From a virus: a stretch of 32,685 nucleotides of DNA. Below are positions 14,119-23,004 of the stretch, piece by piece (position 1 is the first letter of the stretch; the number at the start of each line of letters is the position of its first letter). The DNA is taken from IMG/VR virus record IMGVR_UViG_3300042868_004461, positions 1 to 32,685 of that record; one strand, written 5' to 3'. The notes beneath the pieces were generated by a model. The model was not told the origin of the DNA. It saw nothing but the letters and a program-made list of their open reading frames with translations, and searched no databases. The translations under genes were made by a program, and so were the position numbers.

Positions 14119-15569
14119 ATTGTTACCTTTGTAATTGTAAAGGGGTACTTGGCCTCTTTGTAAAATTTCTTTCGTTCAGTGAGATGTCGTTTAGAATATT
14201 TGCACTGTGAAGTGATATCCCAAATCTCTACGTGATCCTTGTCCTGCGCTTTTCTAATGCCGCGCCCAATACTTTGTATAACTCGGACAAAGCTCTTTCC
14301 GGGCTCCACAAGAACCAAATTAAAAATCCTAGGGATATTAATACCCACAGCGGCCACACCATAAGTCGCCACAATAATCTTGCCATCACTTGTTTTAATC
14401 TCGTCATATTCTTCTTTCCTGTCGTCTAGTTTCATCCCACCACTAACGAATACAGCTTCGGGAATACGTTCAATTAATTTGTTTCCAGTGTCAATACGAT
14501 TGATCAACACTAGAGTATTTCCTGTTAAAGCTAGTGATTGTATTTTATTTGCCATCCAGGTAATTCTAGAATCGTCAGTGACTAAAAATGCATATTCGTC
14601 TGCGAAACTTCTAAATTCCTGTACTTCGTTGGTTTGCAAAATGTTAATTTGCAGTTGTGCCAACACGCCCTTCTCCTGTAGGTCATGTGCCGATACCTGA
14701 TTGATAACTGGTCCTATGCTGGCAAGTATGCCTTGAAATTCCCATGCTTCTTTGGGAATAGTTCCAGTCAGCCCCCAACGAATTGCACAGTTGTTAAAGT
14801 TCTGTGTCAACAATTTAGTCAGCACTTCGGCCTTGGCCTGATGTACTTCGTCGATAATGATTGCTGATACCCCGGCAGTGAATTCTGCCAAGCTCAATGA
14901 AGCATCGTCATAACTTTTCTTGTCTAACACATTGAGACTTTGCCAAGTACAAATAGTATGTGTTTTGTTTAATTCTTTACGGTCACCGAAATATACGCCG
15001 ACATCTAGTCCAAGATTTTTGTAGTCTTCCTCAGTTTGTACAACAAGAGATTTGTTCGGAACAATAACCATCGTACGCCCATACGCCTCACAAAGATGCG
15101 ACAATGTCGCTGTAGTGATTGTTTTACCTGCACCTGTTGCTACCTCCTGTAATGATTGTGGATTGTCTAAAAACTTGTTAACAACATCGTATTGATAGTC
15201 TCTAAGTATAATAGGCTTGCCTGCATCAGGATGACCTTTAGGCCATGTCTTGCCTTTGTCTGCCCAGTAGTTTTCAGTGACTGGTTCAAATTCTATTTTA
15301 CTGTGCTGTCGCAGATCTTCGATATCAATCTCGTAGCCAGCCTCTTCTATGATAGGTAGTATGATATCCAAGTGTGCAAGATAACCAGTGCCACCAATGC
15401 TAAAATAAGTCTTAGTCCCATCCCAGCGGCCTAATTTATATGCTGGCATATGACGTGCATATGGTAAATCAAATTTTAGTTTGTTAACAATTTTTCTTCG
15501 TGTTTCAACACTAAGACCTTCAACCTTAATGTTAACTTCATCTCGAATTACTAATTTACAAACTGACAA
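14115..15569 (-). CDS. uvsW: UvsW-type DNA/RNA helicase
   Basis: The product is 484 residues, close to T4 UvsW. An N-terminal DNA-binding domain (about 1-95) includes PYARHMPAYKLGRWDGTKTY. Superfamily 2 motifs follow: Q-region ILRDYQYD, motif I VATGAGKT (143-150), motif II DEVH (240-243), motif III LTGT (267-270), and motif VI QSIGRGIRKA near residue 445. UvsW unwinds branched DNA and R-loops, and in T4 it shifts replication from origin-dependent to recombination-dependent initiation. The gene is second in its operon, overlapping the lead gene by 14 bases. Its recombination partners UvsX and UvsY lie on the far side of the sugar island. Confidence 0.93.
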   Translation of the reverse strand: MSVCKLVIRDEVNIKVEGLSVETRRKIVNKLKFDLPYARHMPAYKLGRWDGTKTYFSIGGTGYLAHLDIILPIIEEAGYEIDIEDLRQHSKIEFEPVTENYWADKGKTWPKGHPDAGKPIILRDYQYDVVNKFLDNPQSLQEVATGAGKTITTATLSHLCEAYGRTMVIVPNKSLVVQTEEDYKNLGLDVGVYFGDRKELNKTHTICTWQSLNVLDKKSYDDASLSLAEFTAGVSAIIIDEVHQAKAEVLTKLLTQNFNNCAIRWGLTGTIPKEAWEFQGILASIGPVINQVSAHDLQEKGVLAQLQINILQTNEVQEFRSFADEYAFLVTDDSRITWMANKIQSLALTGNTLVLINRIDTGNKLIERIPEAVFVSGGMKLDDRKEEYDEIKTSDGKIIVATYGVAAVGINIPRIFNLVLVEPGKSFVRVIQSIGRGIRKAQDKDHVEIWDITSQCKYSKRHLTERKKFYKEAKYPFTITKVTI

Positions 15570-16752
15570 TTTTCTGTTTCCTTATAGGAGTAGGCTTAAT
15601 TTCTCCCAAATAACACACACACGGATGAGCAGCTAACCAACTCGATATAGTGGGTTCGTTAATAGGTGTATAGCTATTTGTAATAACTATTTTAACATCA
15701 ATATTGTCTTTAAACAACCACTTAGGAGGTTTATGAAGAAATATTAATATCTTTCCGCCTTCTACTTTTCCACCTAGATTGTTGTCTTTAACCCATTCAT
15801 TTAGTTTTGATTTTTTTTCAATTGGATCTCTAAAACAGACTTTTATTTCCGATCTAGGAACGCCTGCAATGTCAGCTGATCCAACAAATTTTTCAAGCCA
15901 TGCAACAACGTCTTGAGTATTACGATCAACTAGAATGCAGGCAACTCCGTTTATTTCTTTGTATAAGTTGAAAAAATCAGAGTTAACTTTTAACCAAAAA
16001 TACTTGGAAGTTTCTTGGCAAATTGTCTCTACATGAGTCACCGGTGATCGATTTAACTGTATCGGATAGCCCATGGACTTTGCCAGAAACAAATCGTGAT
16101 TAATGTTGTCAGTTCGATGTGATTGATAAAAATTTAATGCATCTTCGGAAGCGTTGATTAGCACAACACTATTATTGACTAGTTCTGCACGGGGTATAAT
16201 TTGCTCTTGTTGATCCCATATTTCTGCAACAGTATCAACCAATGTCAAGAATGATTCGTCAAGCTCGAATTCGTGTTTACGTAGAAATTCTTCGAGATGT
16301 ATTACATTAAATTTGCAAACATCTAACACTCTAAGTTTTCGATCACTATCCCATTGACTAGCGGCATATCCTTGACTTTCTGTGTCAAACTCTTTATCGA
16401 ATGTGTCTTTAAGAAGATATGGAAATTTTAGACAAATATTAATTTCACCGTCTTCGGTTTCTTCTACAAATGCCCGTTTAGACAAATCTAATTTTCTAAA
16501 TGAATTTTTCCACACAGGAGCATCAACAAGTGTACCGTAATCAATACCTAATTGTGTTGCATGAGATTTGTATTTTGTTAGAATTTTCAGTAAAAAATTC
16601 CCCTGATTTACAGTCAGTTGATTTCCTAAAGATATCTGATTATAAAAGCTGTGAATAGCTGAGGTATCTTGAGCCTGCAGAATTTCTACATCTAAAAAAG
16701 TGTGATCATAGAATTCAACAAATAAATCTTCAACGTAAGAGAATTTCGACAT
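15556..16752 (-). CDS. Unrecognised 398-residue protein leading the uvsW operon
   Basis: I do not recognise a family. An N-terminal 100 residues are helical (NQLTVNQGNFLLKILTKYK), the middle (about 120-200) is a mixed domain rich in acidic residues, and the C-terminal half alternates strands and helices (VNNSVVLINASED, GVACILVDRN, GKILIFLHKPPKWLF, DVKIVITNSY, HPCVCYLGEI). That rhythm could be a Rossmann- or degenerate helicase-like fold without Walker motifs. Position as first gene before uvsW, and a strong promoter directly at its ATG, point to an early role in DNA transactions. The ATG at 16752 has no Shine-Dalgarno sequence; the predicted transcription start coincides with it. Confidence 0.75.
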   Translation of the reverse strand: MSKFSYVEDLFVEFYDHTFLDVEILQAQDTSAIHSFYNQISLGNQLTVNQGNFLLKILTKYKSHATQLGIDYGTLVDAPVWKNSFRKLDLSKRAFVEETEDGEINICLKFPYLLKDTFDKEFDTESQGYAASQWDSDRKLRVLDVCKFNVIHLEEFLRKHEFELDESFLTLVDTVAEIWDQQEQIIPRAELVNNSVVLINASEDALNFYQSHRTDNINHDLFLAKSMGYPIQLNRSPVTHVETICQETSKYFWLKVNSDFFNLYKEINGVACILVDRNTQDVVAWLEKFVGSADIAGVPRSEIKVCFRDPIEKKSKLNEWVKDNNLGGKVEGGKILIFLHKPPKWLFKDNIDVKIVITNSYTPINEPTISSWLAAHPCVCYLGEIKPTPIRKQKIVSL

Positions 16753-16758
16753 ACTAAT

Positions 16759-16787
16759 ACTATACTGTATTTTTAGGTGAAAGTCAA
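16759..16787 (-). promoter_or_regulatory. Sigma70-type promoter of the uvsW operon, predicted leaderless start
   Basis: On the reverse strand TTGACT (16782-16787), 17 bases, then TATAGT (16759-16764). Six bases (ATTAGT) separate it from the ATG at 16752, the same geometry as at the primase gene. It would drive about 6.2 kb and eleven genes down to 10497. Confidence 0.75.
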
Positions 16788-16793
16788 TGATTT

Positions 16794-17633
16794 TTAATAA
16801 TTTTTTAGGTTGGCTGCAAGCCGTTGTATGGGCAAGCCTTTTGATATTTCATCCACGGTCCATTCAGTGTGACATAATTTTAAAAACCACTCGTCTCTAT
16901 CTCGCAGTGTTGGATTGTTAATATTCTCAATCTGTTCACTGACTGGAAAAGCCAGGCTCGAACTATCGCAAATTACCGGAATTCCATTAATTGCTGCTTG
17001 AACAGCAGGGCCACTATTGTGATTAATCACACAATGATAATTGTAGTCAATGTCAAATGAATCATAACTGTTTGGAATTTTTTTTGGCTGTTCAACTTGA
17101 ACTCCGGTCATGTTTAATGTAAACGGGGATCTAGGGTGTGGTCTAATTATTATGTCTTTTTCGGTAAATTTCCTAATTTCTGCAACCTTTCTTTTTGCCC
17201 ATTCTGCCATGGAAGGTTGCCCTTCCCATTGAAGGCTGCGTTCATGTTGACAGGCAATTAAAACTTTATTATTTCTTTTTTGATTTAACGGCTTTAGATT
17301 TAGTCCCAAGACAGTTGGTCTAGATTTGTCAAGATTTTCACTATTTCCAAAAATTCCCAGGCCATGAATGTGGTCTAAACTGATGCGCCAGGTACTGCCT
17401 CTTACAAGATTGCCAACTTCAATTATCATGACTGGTTTTCCTTTAGCCCGACATTGATTATAGATCAGTTGATTCCGTTGCATACGACCTTGCCACAAAA
17501 CTGACCAGATGACATCAACGTCTTGACCAGAATCTACCACCGAAAAACCGGTATTTTTGATACCTTGTTCCAAGGCTGCAAATATAGGCGGACTGTTAAG
17601 TGCTCCGTTGTCTTTATGAATTTTGAATCGCAT
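16794..17633 (-). CDS. KpsC/KpsS-like putative glycosyltransferase, copy 1
   Basis: The product is 279 residues. The C-terminal half has IIIRPHPR (about 161-168), CVINHNSGPAVQAAINGIPV (about 200-220) and a conserved end with NNPTLRDRDEWFLKLCHTEW. An HP pair followed by an NS...A...G.P loop is the pattern of capsule-synthesis GT-B proteins such as the KpsC/KpsS beta-Kdo transferases. Two further copies lie at 20612-21547 and 22994-23797. It likely transfers a sugar to a glycan in the cytoplasm; the acceptor is unknown. It is the last - strand gene before the uvsW promoter region and has no close upstream partner. No Shine-Dalgarno sequence is seen. Confidence 0.65.
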   Translation of the reverse strand: MRFKIHKDNGALNSPPIFAALEQGIKNTGFSVVDSGQDVDVIWSVLWQGRMQRNQLIYNQCRAKGKPVMIIEVGNLVRGSTWRISLDHIHGLGIFGNSENLDKSRPTVLGLNLKPLNQKRNNKVLIACQHERSLQWEGQPSMAEWAKRKVAEIRKFTEKDIIIRPHPRSPFTLNMTGVQVEQPKKIPNSYDSFDIDYNYHCVINHNSGPAVQAAINGIPVICDSSSLAFPVSEQIENINNPTLRDRDEWFLKLCHTEWTVDEISKGLPIQRLAANLKNY

Positions 17634-17640
17634 TAGGTTA

Positions 17641-17647
17641 ATAAATA
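17641..17647 (+). promoter_or_regulatory. T4-late-like promoter element in a divergent region
   Basis: ATAAATA lies 22 bases before the ATG at 17670. The segment 17641-17661 is near-palindromic, so TAAATA also reads towards the - strand gene that starts at 17633. Confidence 0.45.
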
Positions 17648-17669
17648 TATGTGTATTTAATGAATAACA

Positions 17670-18062
17670 ATGACAAAATTTTCAAAACGAATGAAGAAAG
17701 CTCACCGTAAAGCACGAAATGTGCTGGCCGTGGGCACAGCTTTGGGCAATCTAGAGGACCTATTAGAAACCTTTGACACGGTGTTTGTGGTCAATGGCAC
17801 ACTGCCACGTATTCAAAAAAGAAATGTGGTATACAGAGAAAATTTCGATAATATCCATTTGGTGTCTGATGTGGATTTAATAATTATTGATTTTTTACAT
17901 GAAAAATTTATACCTGAACTTCAACAGATATGGCGCCGAACACAACCCACAATCATAATTGAAGGACCTGAACTGATATCTAAAGAATGTCAAAAATTAT
18001 TGAAATCAGATCACTACGCCATTAGAGAAGTTGCTAAAAATTACTACTTGTGGAAGAAATAA
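17670..18062 (+). CDS. Small Rossmann-like protein of unknown function
   Basis: The product is 130 residues. A very basic N terminus (SKRMKKAHRKARN) precedes NVLAVGTALGNLEDLLETF, which resembles a short nucleotide-binding strand-loop. Then come FDTVFVVNG and a strand DVDLIIIDFLHE, typical of a Rossmann core in which acidic residues follow the strand. PTIIIEGPELIS may be another strand-loop. It could be a cut-down methyltransferase-like domain, but no SAM motif is convincing. It sits alone between the KpsC-like gene and the GDP-mannose dehydratase, on the late-type + strand side of the island. Confidence 0.55.
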   Translation: MTKFSKRMKKAHRKARNVLAVGTALGNLEDLLETFDTVFVVNGTLPRIQKRNVVYRENFDNIHLVSDVDLIIIDFLHEKFIPELQQIWRRTQPTIIIEGPELISKECQKLLKSDHYAIREVAKNYYLWKK

Positions 18063-18082
18063 CCTAGCATTGAAAATAACTC

Positions 18083-18089
18083 ATAAATA
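18083..18089 (+). promoter_or_regulatory. T4-late-like promoter element before GDP-mannose dehydratase
   Basis: CATAAATA ends 27 bases before the ATG at 18117, and AGGAAAAAT (from 18108) provides the ribosome binding site. Confidence 0.55.
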
Positions 18090-18116
18090 ATTCACCTTAT
18101 TGAAATTAGGAAAAAT

Positions 18117-19097
18117 ATGAAAAAAATTGCATTTGTCACAGGCATGACAGGACAAGATGGTCCTTACCTTGCCAAACTACTTTTAGAAAAAGACTACAAG
18201 GTCTACGGACTGGTCAAACGATATTCAAACCCCAATCTTGACAATATTAAATTCCTAGGCATTGAAAATGAAGTGGATTTGATCACCGGGGATATCACAG
18301 ACGATGGCTGTATGAACCACTTGGTCAAGAGTCTCAAACCTAATGAATTTTACAATCTCGCTGCACAGAGTTTTGTCGGGGCCAGTTGGGATCTAAACAA
18401 AATGACTACTGAAGTTAATGCAGTTGGCGTCTTAAATATCCTAAATGCCATCAAGCAACACAACCCAGATACCAAATATTACCAAGCCAGTACCAGTGAA
18501 ATGTTTGGTAACAGTATTGAGATTTCTGGAGGACAGCAAGATGAAATGACTCCTTTCTGGCCACGCAGTCCCTATGGTGTTGCAAAACTTTATGCCTATT
18601 GGATGACCGTAAACTTCCGTGAAAGTTATAGCCTACATGCATCAAACGGTATTTTGTTTAATCATGAATCACCGATCCGTGGTAAAGAATTTGTCACACG
18701 CAAAATCACAGACGGGGTTGCTCGTATTAAACTTGGCCTTCAAGATAAAATTGTTCTAGGAAATCTAGATGCAAAACGTGACTGGGGATTTGCCGGTGAT
18801 TTTGTTGAAGCCATGTGGTTGATGTTGCAACAACCTGAACCAGGCGACTATGTTATTGCCACTGGAGTTCAATATACCATAGGTGATCTATTAGAACGTG
18901 CATTTAAACATGCAGGTATCGTTAACTGGCAAAATTATATTGAAACTAATCCAGCATTTGTTCGTCCTGCTGAATTACACAGCTTATGTGGTAATCCTAC
19001 TAAAGCAGAAACGGTGTTAGGATGGAAGCGTCGAACAGATTTTGACGGACTTGTTAAGATGATGGTTGAAGCCGATATTAAAAGATACTCTAAATGA
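18117..19097 (+). CDS. gmd: GDP-mannose 4,6-dehydratase
   Basis: The 326-residue protein has the short-chain-dehydrogenase NAD(P) loop TGMTGQDG (8-15), the family stretch AAQSFVGASW (82-91), ASTSEMFG (124-131) with catalytic T126 and E128, and YGVAK (153-157) with the Tyr-Lys pair. The segment SNGILFNHESPIRG is diagnostic for GDP-mannose 4,6-dehydratase. The enzyme turns GDP-mannose into GDP-4-keto-6-deoxymannose, the precursor of fucose, rhamnose, colitose or perosamine. No GDP-fucose synthase is seen, so the next step must come from the host or from the epimerase at 27509. The stop overlaps the next ATG (ATGA), coupling it to a glycosyltransferase. Confidence 0.93.
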   Translation: MKKIAFVTGMTGQDGPYLAKLLLEKDYKVYGLVKRYSNPNLDNIKFLGIENEVDLITGDITDDGCMNHLVKSLKPNEFYNLAAQSFVGASWDLNKMTTEVNAVGVLNILNAIKQHNPDTKYYQASTSEMFGNSIEISGGQQDEMTPFWPRSPYGVAKLYAYWMTVNFRESYSLHASNGILFNHESPIRGKEFVTRKITDGVARIKLGLQDKIVLGNLDAKRDWGFAGDFVEAMWLMLQQPEPGDYVIATGVQYTIGDLLERAFKHAGIVNWQNYIETNPAFVRPAELHSLCGNPTKAETVLGWKRRTDFDGLVKMMVEADIKRYSK

Positions 19098-19918
19098 AAA
19101 AAGCAGTAGTCACTACGTTTCACAAGGCTGGCTATGAAAAATATGGTCGCAAGATGATTGAAACATTTTTAAAAACTTGGCCGGCTGATATTACCTTGTA
19201 TGTCTATTCAGAAGATTGTGAAATAGTCGAGTCTGCTCCTAATCTAGTGGTTAGAGATTTACATGCCACTGTGCCTGCACTAGTAGCATTTAAGGAAAAA
19301 TGGAAAAATGATCCTAAGGCCAACGGACTTGTTGCCACTGGGCCCGTGGATAGGAAAGGCAAAGCACCTGGAGTTGGGTTCCGTTGGGACGCTATCCGGT
19401 TTAGCCATAAAATTTATTCAGTGTGCCACGCTGCCGCAAACTGTGATGCCGATGTACTATTTTGGATGGATGCTGATATGGTGTGTCATACACCTGTTCC
19501 CCATCACTTTATAGATAAAATGGCCGCTCCTGCTATTGGTCTAGGATTTTTAGGTAGAGAGAAAAAGTTTACAGAATGCGGCTTGTATTCCATGAACTTG
19601 CAGGACAAAAACACTCAAGAGTTTCTTGTTGAATTTCAAAAAGCCTACGACACTGGCAGACTGTTTACCATGAGTGAGTGGAACGACTGCTGGGTTTTCG
19701 ACATTGTTAGGAAAGAAGTTAAGCAACGTCATCCAGAATGGCAATGGTATGACTGGAGTGCAGGTTTATTCAAAGGTGAAGGCCATCCTTTAATCAATAG
19801 TGCATGGGGTGCATACCTTGATCACCTTAAGGGCAAACGCAAAGACTACGGTAAGAGCGCAAAGAGTGATTTAATTGTAAATCGCCACGAAAAATACTGG
19901 ATCAGTTCTCCAGGCTAA
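19094..19918 (+). CDS. GT-A glycosyltransferase, DxD type
   Basis: The product is 274 residues. The N-terminal strand-helix (AVVTTFHKAGYEKYGRKMIE) and the central VLFWMDADMV (121-130) with D126-x-D128 mark a GT-A fold glycosyltransferase with the metal- and nucleotide-sugar-binding DxD motif. CGLYSMNLQDKNTQEFL is the type of segment that follows it, and the C terminus contains GAYLDHLKGKRKDYG. It is related by eye to the gene at 19902-20615, which converges on it (WLDAD in the same place). It is translated with GDP-mannose dehydratase, so a GDP-sugar is a plausible donor. The end overlaps the converging gene by 17 bases. Confidence 0.75.
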   Translation: MKKAVVTTFHKAGYEKYGRKMIETFLKTWPADITLYVYSEDCEIVESAPNLVVRDLHATVPALVAFKEKWKNDPKANGLVATGPVDRKGKAPGVGFRWDAIRFSHKIYSVCHAAANCDADVLFWMDADMVCHTPVPHHFIDKMAAPAIGLGFLGREKKFTECGLYSMNLQDKNTQEFLVEFQKAYDTGRLFTMSEWNDCWVFDIVRKEVKQRHPEWQWYDWSAGLFKGEGHPLINSAWGAYLDHLKGKRKDYGKSAKSDLIVNRHEKYWISSPG

Positions 19919-20615
19919 ATTCGTGTTTAGAATGTTTGGCCTTGTAGTGTTCAATGTAAGGTCCAAGCACAGTATGACGCAACGGTGTCTTATAGCCCTT
20001 GGTAAAATCTTTACATAGATCATTGCCCGGGGCTTTTAATTTCTCAAAAACATATCCATAGACATCGTTGTCGTAGAATCTTCTCAACATGCTGTTGTCG
20101 CGTTCTACATAATGTCTTTTATATTCACTGGCAAATTCTTTAAACTGCGGATGATGAGTATTGACTGCAAAGAAACCTGTTTCCGGAACAAACCACCTAC
20201 CGGGACTTCCATCTTTGGCCGTTGTGTAGGTCACTCCCATGTGAGTGCTGAGCACATCTGAAGGAAGTACATCTTGTAATAATTTCAATGGCAACTGGTC
20301 CACTGACAATACATCAGCATCTAACCATACAATTCTATCTGCTGTGGAATTTTCCATGGCATGGATAAAGCTCCAGGCTTTTTTAGCAAATTTCTGGACT
20401 TGTTTACTTGACGTTGATTGAAACTCATAGTATTCAGGTTTGAATACATCAAATGATATTTGTTTTAGTCTAGGATGTTCCGGCAAATAAAATTCTTCTA
20501 CATAACATGTCAATGTCAATTCTTTTGGCCAGTATTTTAGCCATGTTTCAACACAATCTTTACCTATAAGATCATAATACCTTTGATTAAAACTTGTTAT
20601 AATTTCTATGTTCAT
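19902..20615 (-). CDS. GT-A glycosyltransferase, DxD type
   Basis: The product is 237 residues from the ATG at 20615. That start is preferred over one 27 bases upstream because it overlaps the upstream stop as ATGA, like its neighbours. RIVWLDADV contains D99-x-D101, the DxD of GT-A enzymes, and is followed by the typical ETGFFAVNTHHPQFKEF segment. YIEHYKAKHSKHEF at the C terminus matches DHLKGKRKDYG in the converging gene, which suggests common descent with the + strand glycosyltransferase at 19094. It is the last gene of the six-gene - strand operon that starts at 25271. Confidence 0.75.
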   Translation of the reverse strand: MNIEIITSFNQRYYDLIGKDCVETWLKYWPKELTLTCYVEEFYLPEHPRLKQISFDVFKPEYYEFQSTSSKQVQKFAKKAWSFIHAMENSTADRIVWLDADVLSVDQLPLKLLQDVLPSDVLSTHMGVTYTTAKDGSPGRWFVPETGFFAVNTHHPQFKEFASEYKRHYVERDNSMLRRFYDNDVYGYVFEKLKAPGNDLCKDFTKGYKTPLRHTVLGPYIEHYKAKHSKHEFSLEN

Positions 20616-21547
20616 ACGTATTTTCTCATATGTGCCCAACACTCGCCGCTTTCAATTTCGGCAAAGTTCCAATGAAACATGGCCAGTCTTTCTGCCCAAG
20701 TTTGTCTGTCCGGAAGGTTGGGATTTTCGATTTGGGCTAGATCAGTGTTGGCAATTTCTGCGCATTGACTTCTTGTAGGGTCTGTAACAAAAATAGGAAA
20801 CCCTTCAATGGCAGCACCCACAGTAGGACTGGAATTATGATTGACCACTGCCCAACAATGTTTTAAATCATGCTCTAACGAGTGTCCATCTCTGGATAAT
20901 CTCACTCCTTTCAACATGCCTATTTTTTTAATGAGGTTGTTGGGACTTAGATATCCCTTGGCTCCTTTGTCTCCTGGATGCGCACGAATAACGATGTCTC
21001 TCGTAGAATGTTTGCGTAGTTCTTTGATTGTTTTTGCTGTCCAGTCAATAACATCGTAGCCACCCATGCTCCACCCGCCATTTCTTTGAAGGCATAATAG
21101 AATATGATTGCCGTTTGATCTATAATCTCTAAGACTGATACCTAAATCTGTAGATAATTTTTTCCAGCGGGCAGGATCAATTTCTTTGTCACAATAATTA
21201 CCAGTATTGGGAAATATTCCATCATAGCTGTATCTCAAGTAGTGCAATGGGTTGGCTGTGTTTTTATAAAGAAATAAATTGCTGTCTGCAAGCAACACTC
21301 GTTTGCCTTTGGCTCTTTGATAATCGATAATCTGCTTGCGAAAATCCAAATGAGCACTTTCTTTGGAATTTTCATGTACCCAACCTATCATCATGGCCAC
21401 GTCTGCGTCTACTAATGTTCGTTGAGTATGAGCTATAACTTGATCACCCATGTAGGCTACTCCCATAGCGTATCGATCAAGGATCTCGCCTTTCTCTACA
21501 TTTTTATTGTTAGGCGGTAAACAGGCTAGATAGGAAACAAATTTCAT
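20612..21547 (-). CDS. KpsC/KpsS-like putative glycosyltransferase, copy 2
   Basis: The product is 311 residues. It shares with the gene at 16794 the IVIRAHPGDKG motif (residues about 184-194), AVVNHNSSPTVGAAIEGFPI, and the final ENPNLPDRQTWAERLAMFHW segment. The N-terminal half differs more and begins MKFVSYLACLPPNN. It is thus a member of the same capsule-synthesis-like GT-B group with the HP and NS signatures intact. The gene overlaps both neighbours by four bases: the double glycosyltransferase upstream and a GT-A gene downstream. Its partner order, KpsC-like next to GT-A, repeats at 22994/21544. Confidence 0.65.
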   Translation of the reverse strand: MKFVSYLACLPPNNKNVEKGEILDRYAMGVAYMGDQVIAHTQRTLVDADVAMMIGWVHENSKESAHLDFRKQIIDYQRAKGKRVLLADSNLFLYKNTANPLHYLRYSYDGIFPNTGNYCDKEIDPARWKKLSTDLGISLRDYRSNGNHILLCLQRNGGWSMGGYDVIDWTAKTIKELRKHSTRDIVIRAHPGDKGAKGYLSPNNLIKKIGMLKGVRLSRDGHSLEHDLKHCWAVVNHNSSPTVGAAIEGFPIFVTDPTRSQCAEIANTDLAQIENPNLPDRQTWAERLAMFHWNFAEIESGECWAHMRKYV

Positions 21548-23004
21548 TTGGTGCCTTTGTCTTTCTTTTCTTTCTTGGTACTGTTGTTTAACAGTTCTTT
21601 TCTATCTATACCAAGATAGTGTGTAAAATAATCTTTCAGTCTGCTGTTTTCCATGGCAAATCTACTGATATGGCCTTGAGGAATAGTTAACCAATTGTTG
21701 TAGTGTGGACAATATGTTGACATGGGCCATTTTCGTCTCACATAATTTGCTGCATGATGATCGTATGGCTGCGGCAATTTAAAAATATCGCCGTTGTACC
21801 AGGTCATAGAATAGTCTCTAATAAAATTATTAAATTCTGGATTCTTTGTATCAAATGCCACTATACCGGTGTCTATGGGGCAATCGTCTTTGTGCGGCCA
21901 ATCTGACCCAGTGTCCAATGTTGCCCAGACATTGTTGCCTGGATGTAAAATTTCCATGGCCTTGGCTCGTGACAACTCTTTTTCTACCATTATATCAGCA
22001 TCTATCCACACCACCAGCCCTCGAAATTTTCTAGCAGCCCATACTTGTGTACGACTCTTCTTCCAGAATCTATCAGCTTTGCTACCGCCCATACCTTCTT
22101 TCATCCAAGGGTCTTCTGGACTTGCTACATCTTTCCAAAAATTATAGACTTTGCCAAAACCTAGATCCGCCGGCTTGTCATCCCAAACAAAAACTACATC
22201 TCCGGGCAATTTATCCCACGACGGTAGTGTTAAATTGGCTGCATAATTATAATACTCTCTAGATAGACTAGTCACCCAGGTAATAGGTGCATATACCTGC
22301 GTATTATTTCTGCCTATTTCATTGGCGTAGTCTATAAGATACTTCCACCAAACATCAGCATATTCGCAGGTTCTATAATTTTCAAACCAAGGACCACCTT
22401 CGGTCCAGTGATAGGCCAACGGTTTTCCGGTAACAGATTCCTTGTTCCATCCTACTAGAAAATTAAATTTTGTTTGCAGTTCTCCAATTTCATTATCTTG
22501 CAACCATTGAAATCTATGTAGATAAGCACCGTCTTTGGTGTTGACATCATCTATGGTCAACCGCTGATTGCTGGGATGCTCGCAGTTCCAAAGTATCATC
22601 GAACTCCAATTTTTTCGAGGATATTGTGTCTGTGTTTTTCCGTCCATTTTTGTTGTATTGATTGGCACATGATCGTGCTTGACAACCATCACAGCAAATT
22701 TTGGATCTGCCTGTTTAAAAACTTCTTGAATATCACCGTCCCATACAAAATCACAGTCGCAAAACAAGGCCCATCCTTGGAAATTAGTCAGTGTCGGAAC
22801 AAGAAATCTTGTAAAAGTAAATTCTGTTGATCCCAATTGATCAACATCTCTAGAATACAACCCATCTCTACGAAGTTTAGACTGATTAAGAGATTTAACC
22901 TCGGCCGTAGAAGAATTTTTATATATGGAATATTCACAGACTCGATACGCTATGTCTTCTCTGCTGTCATAACCGATGTATACGGGTAAAAAATCATTGT
23001 TCAT
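21544..23004 (-). CDS. Double GT-A glycosyltransferase fusion
   Basis: The 486-residue protein contains two GT-A modules. Module 1 (about 1-235) has WALFCDCDFVWDGDI with D83-x-D85. Module 2 (about 240-465) has VVWIDADIMVEKEL with D335-x-D337. Module 2 aligns with the separate protein at 24558: LPSWDKLPGDVVFVWDD against VPSWKDLPGDKFLICDS, and FWKKSRTQVWAARK against FWRKMQSQVWAIKN, followed by the DxD. The C terminus is a lysine-rich tail (NNSTKKEKKDKGTK). Two active sites in one chain would let two sugars be added in sequence or alternately, as in polymerising synthases. The start overlaps the upstream gene by 11 bases. Confidence 0.75.
   Translation of the reverse strand: MNNDFLPVYIGYDSREDIAYRVCEYSIYKNSSTAEVKSLNQSKLRRDGLYSRDVDQLGSTEFTFTRFLVPTLTNFQGWALFCDCDFVWDGDIQEVFKQADPKFAVMVVKHDHVPINTTKMDGKTQTQYPRKNWSSMILWNCEHPSNQRLTIDDVNTKDGAYLHRFQWLQDNEIGELQTKFNFLVGWNKESVTGKPLAYHWTEGGPWFENYRTCEYADVWWKYLIDYANEIGRNNTQVYAPITWVTSLSREYYNYAANLTLPSWDKLPGDVVFVWDDKPADLGFGKVYNFWKDVASPEDPWMKEGMGGSKADRFWKKSRTQVWAARKFRGLVVWIDADIMVEKELSRAKAMEILHPGNNVWATLDTGSDWPHKDDCPIDTGIVAFDTKNPEFNNFIRDYSMTWYNGDIFKLPQPYDHHAANYVRRKWPMSTYCPHYNNWLTIPQGHISRFAMENSRLKDYFTHYLGIDRKELLNNSTKKEKKDKGTK

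Noticed and set aside
14380-14700. Open frame of 106 codons on the + strand inside uvsW
   Set aside because: Antisense to conserved helicase motifs; the Ser/Leu-rich product is typical of a shadow frame.
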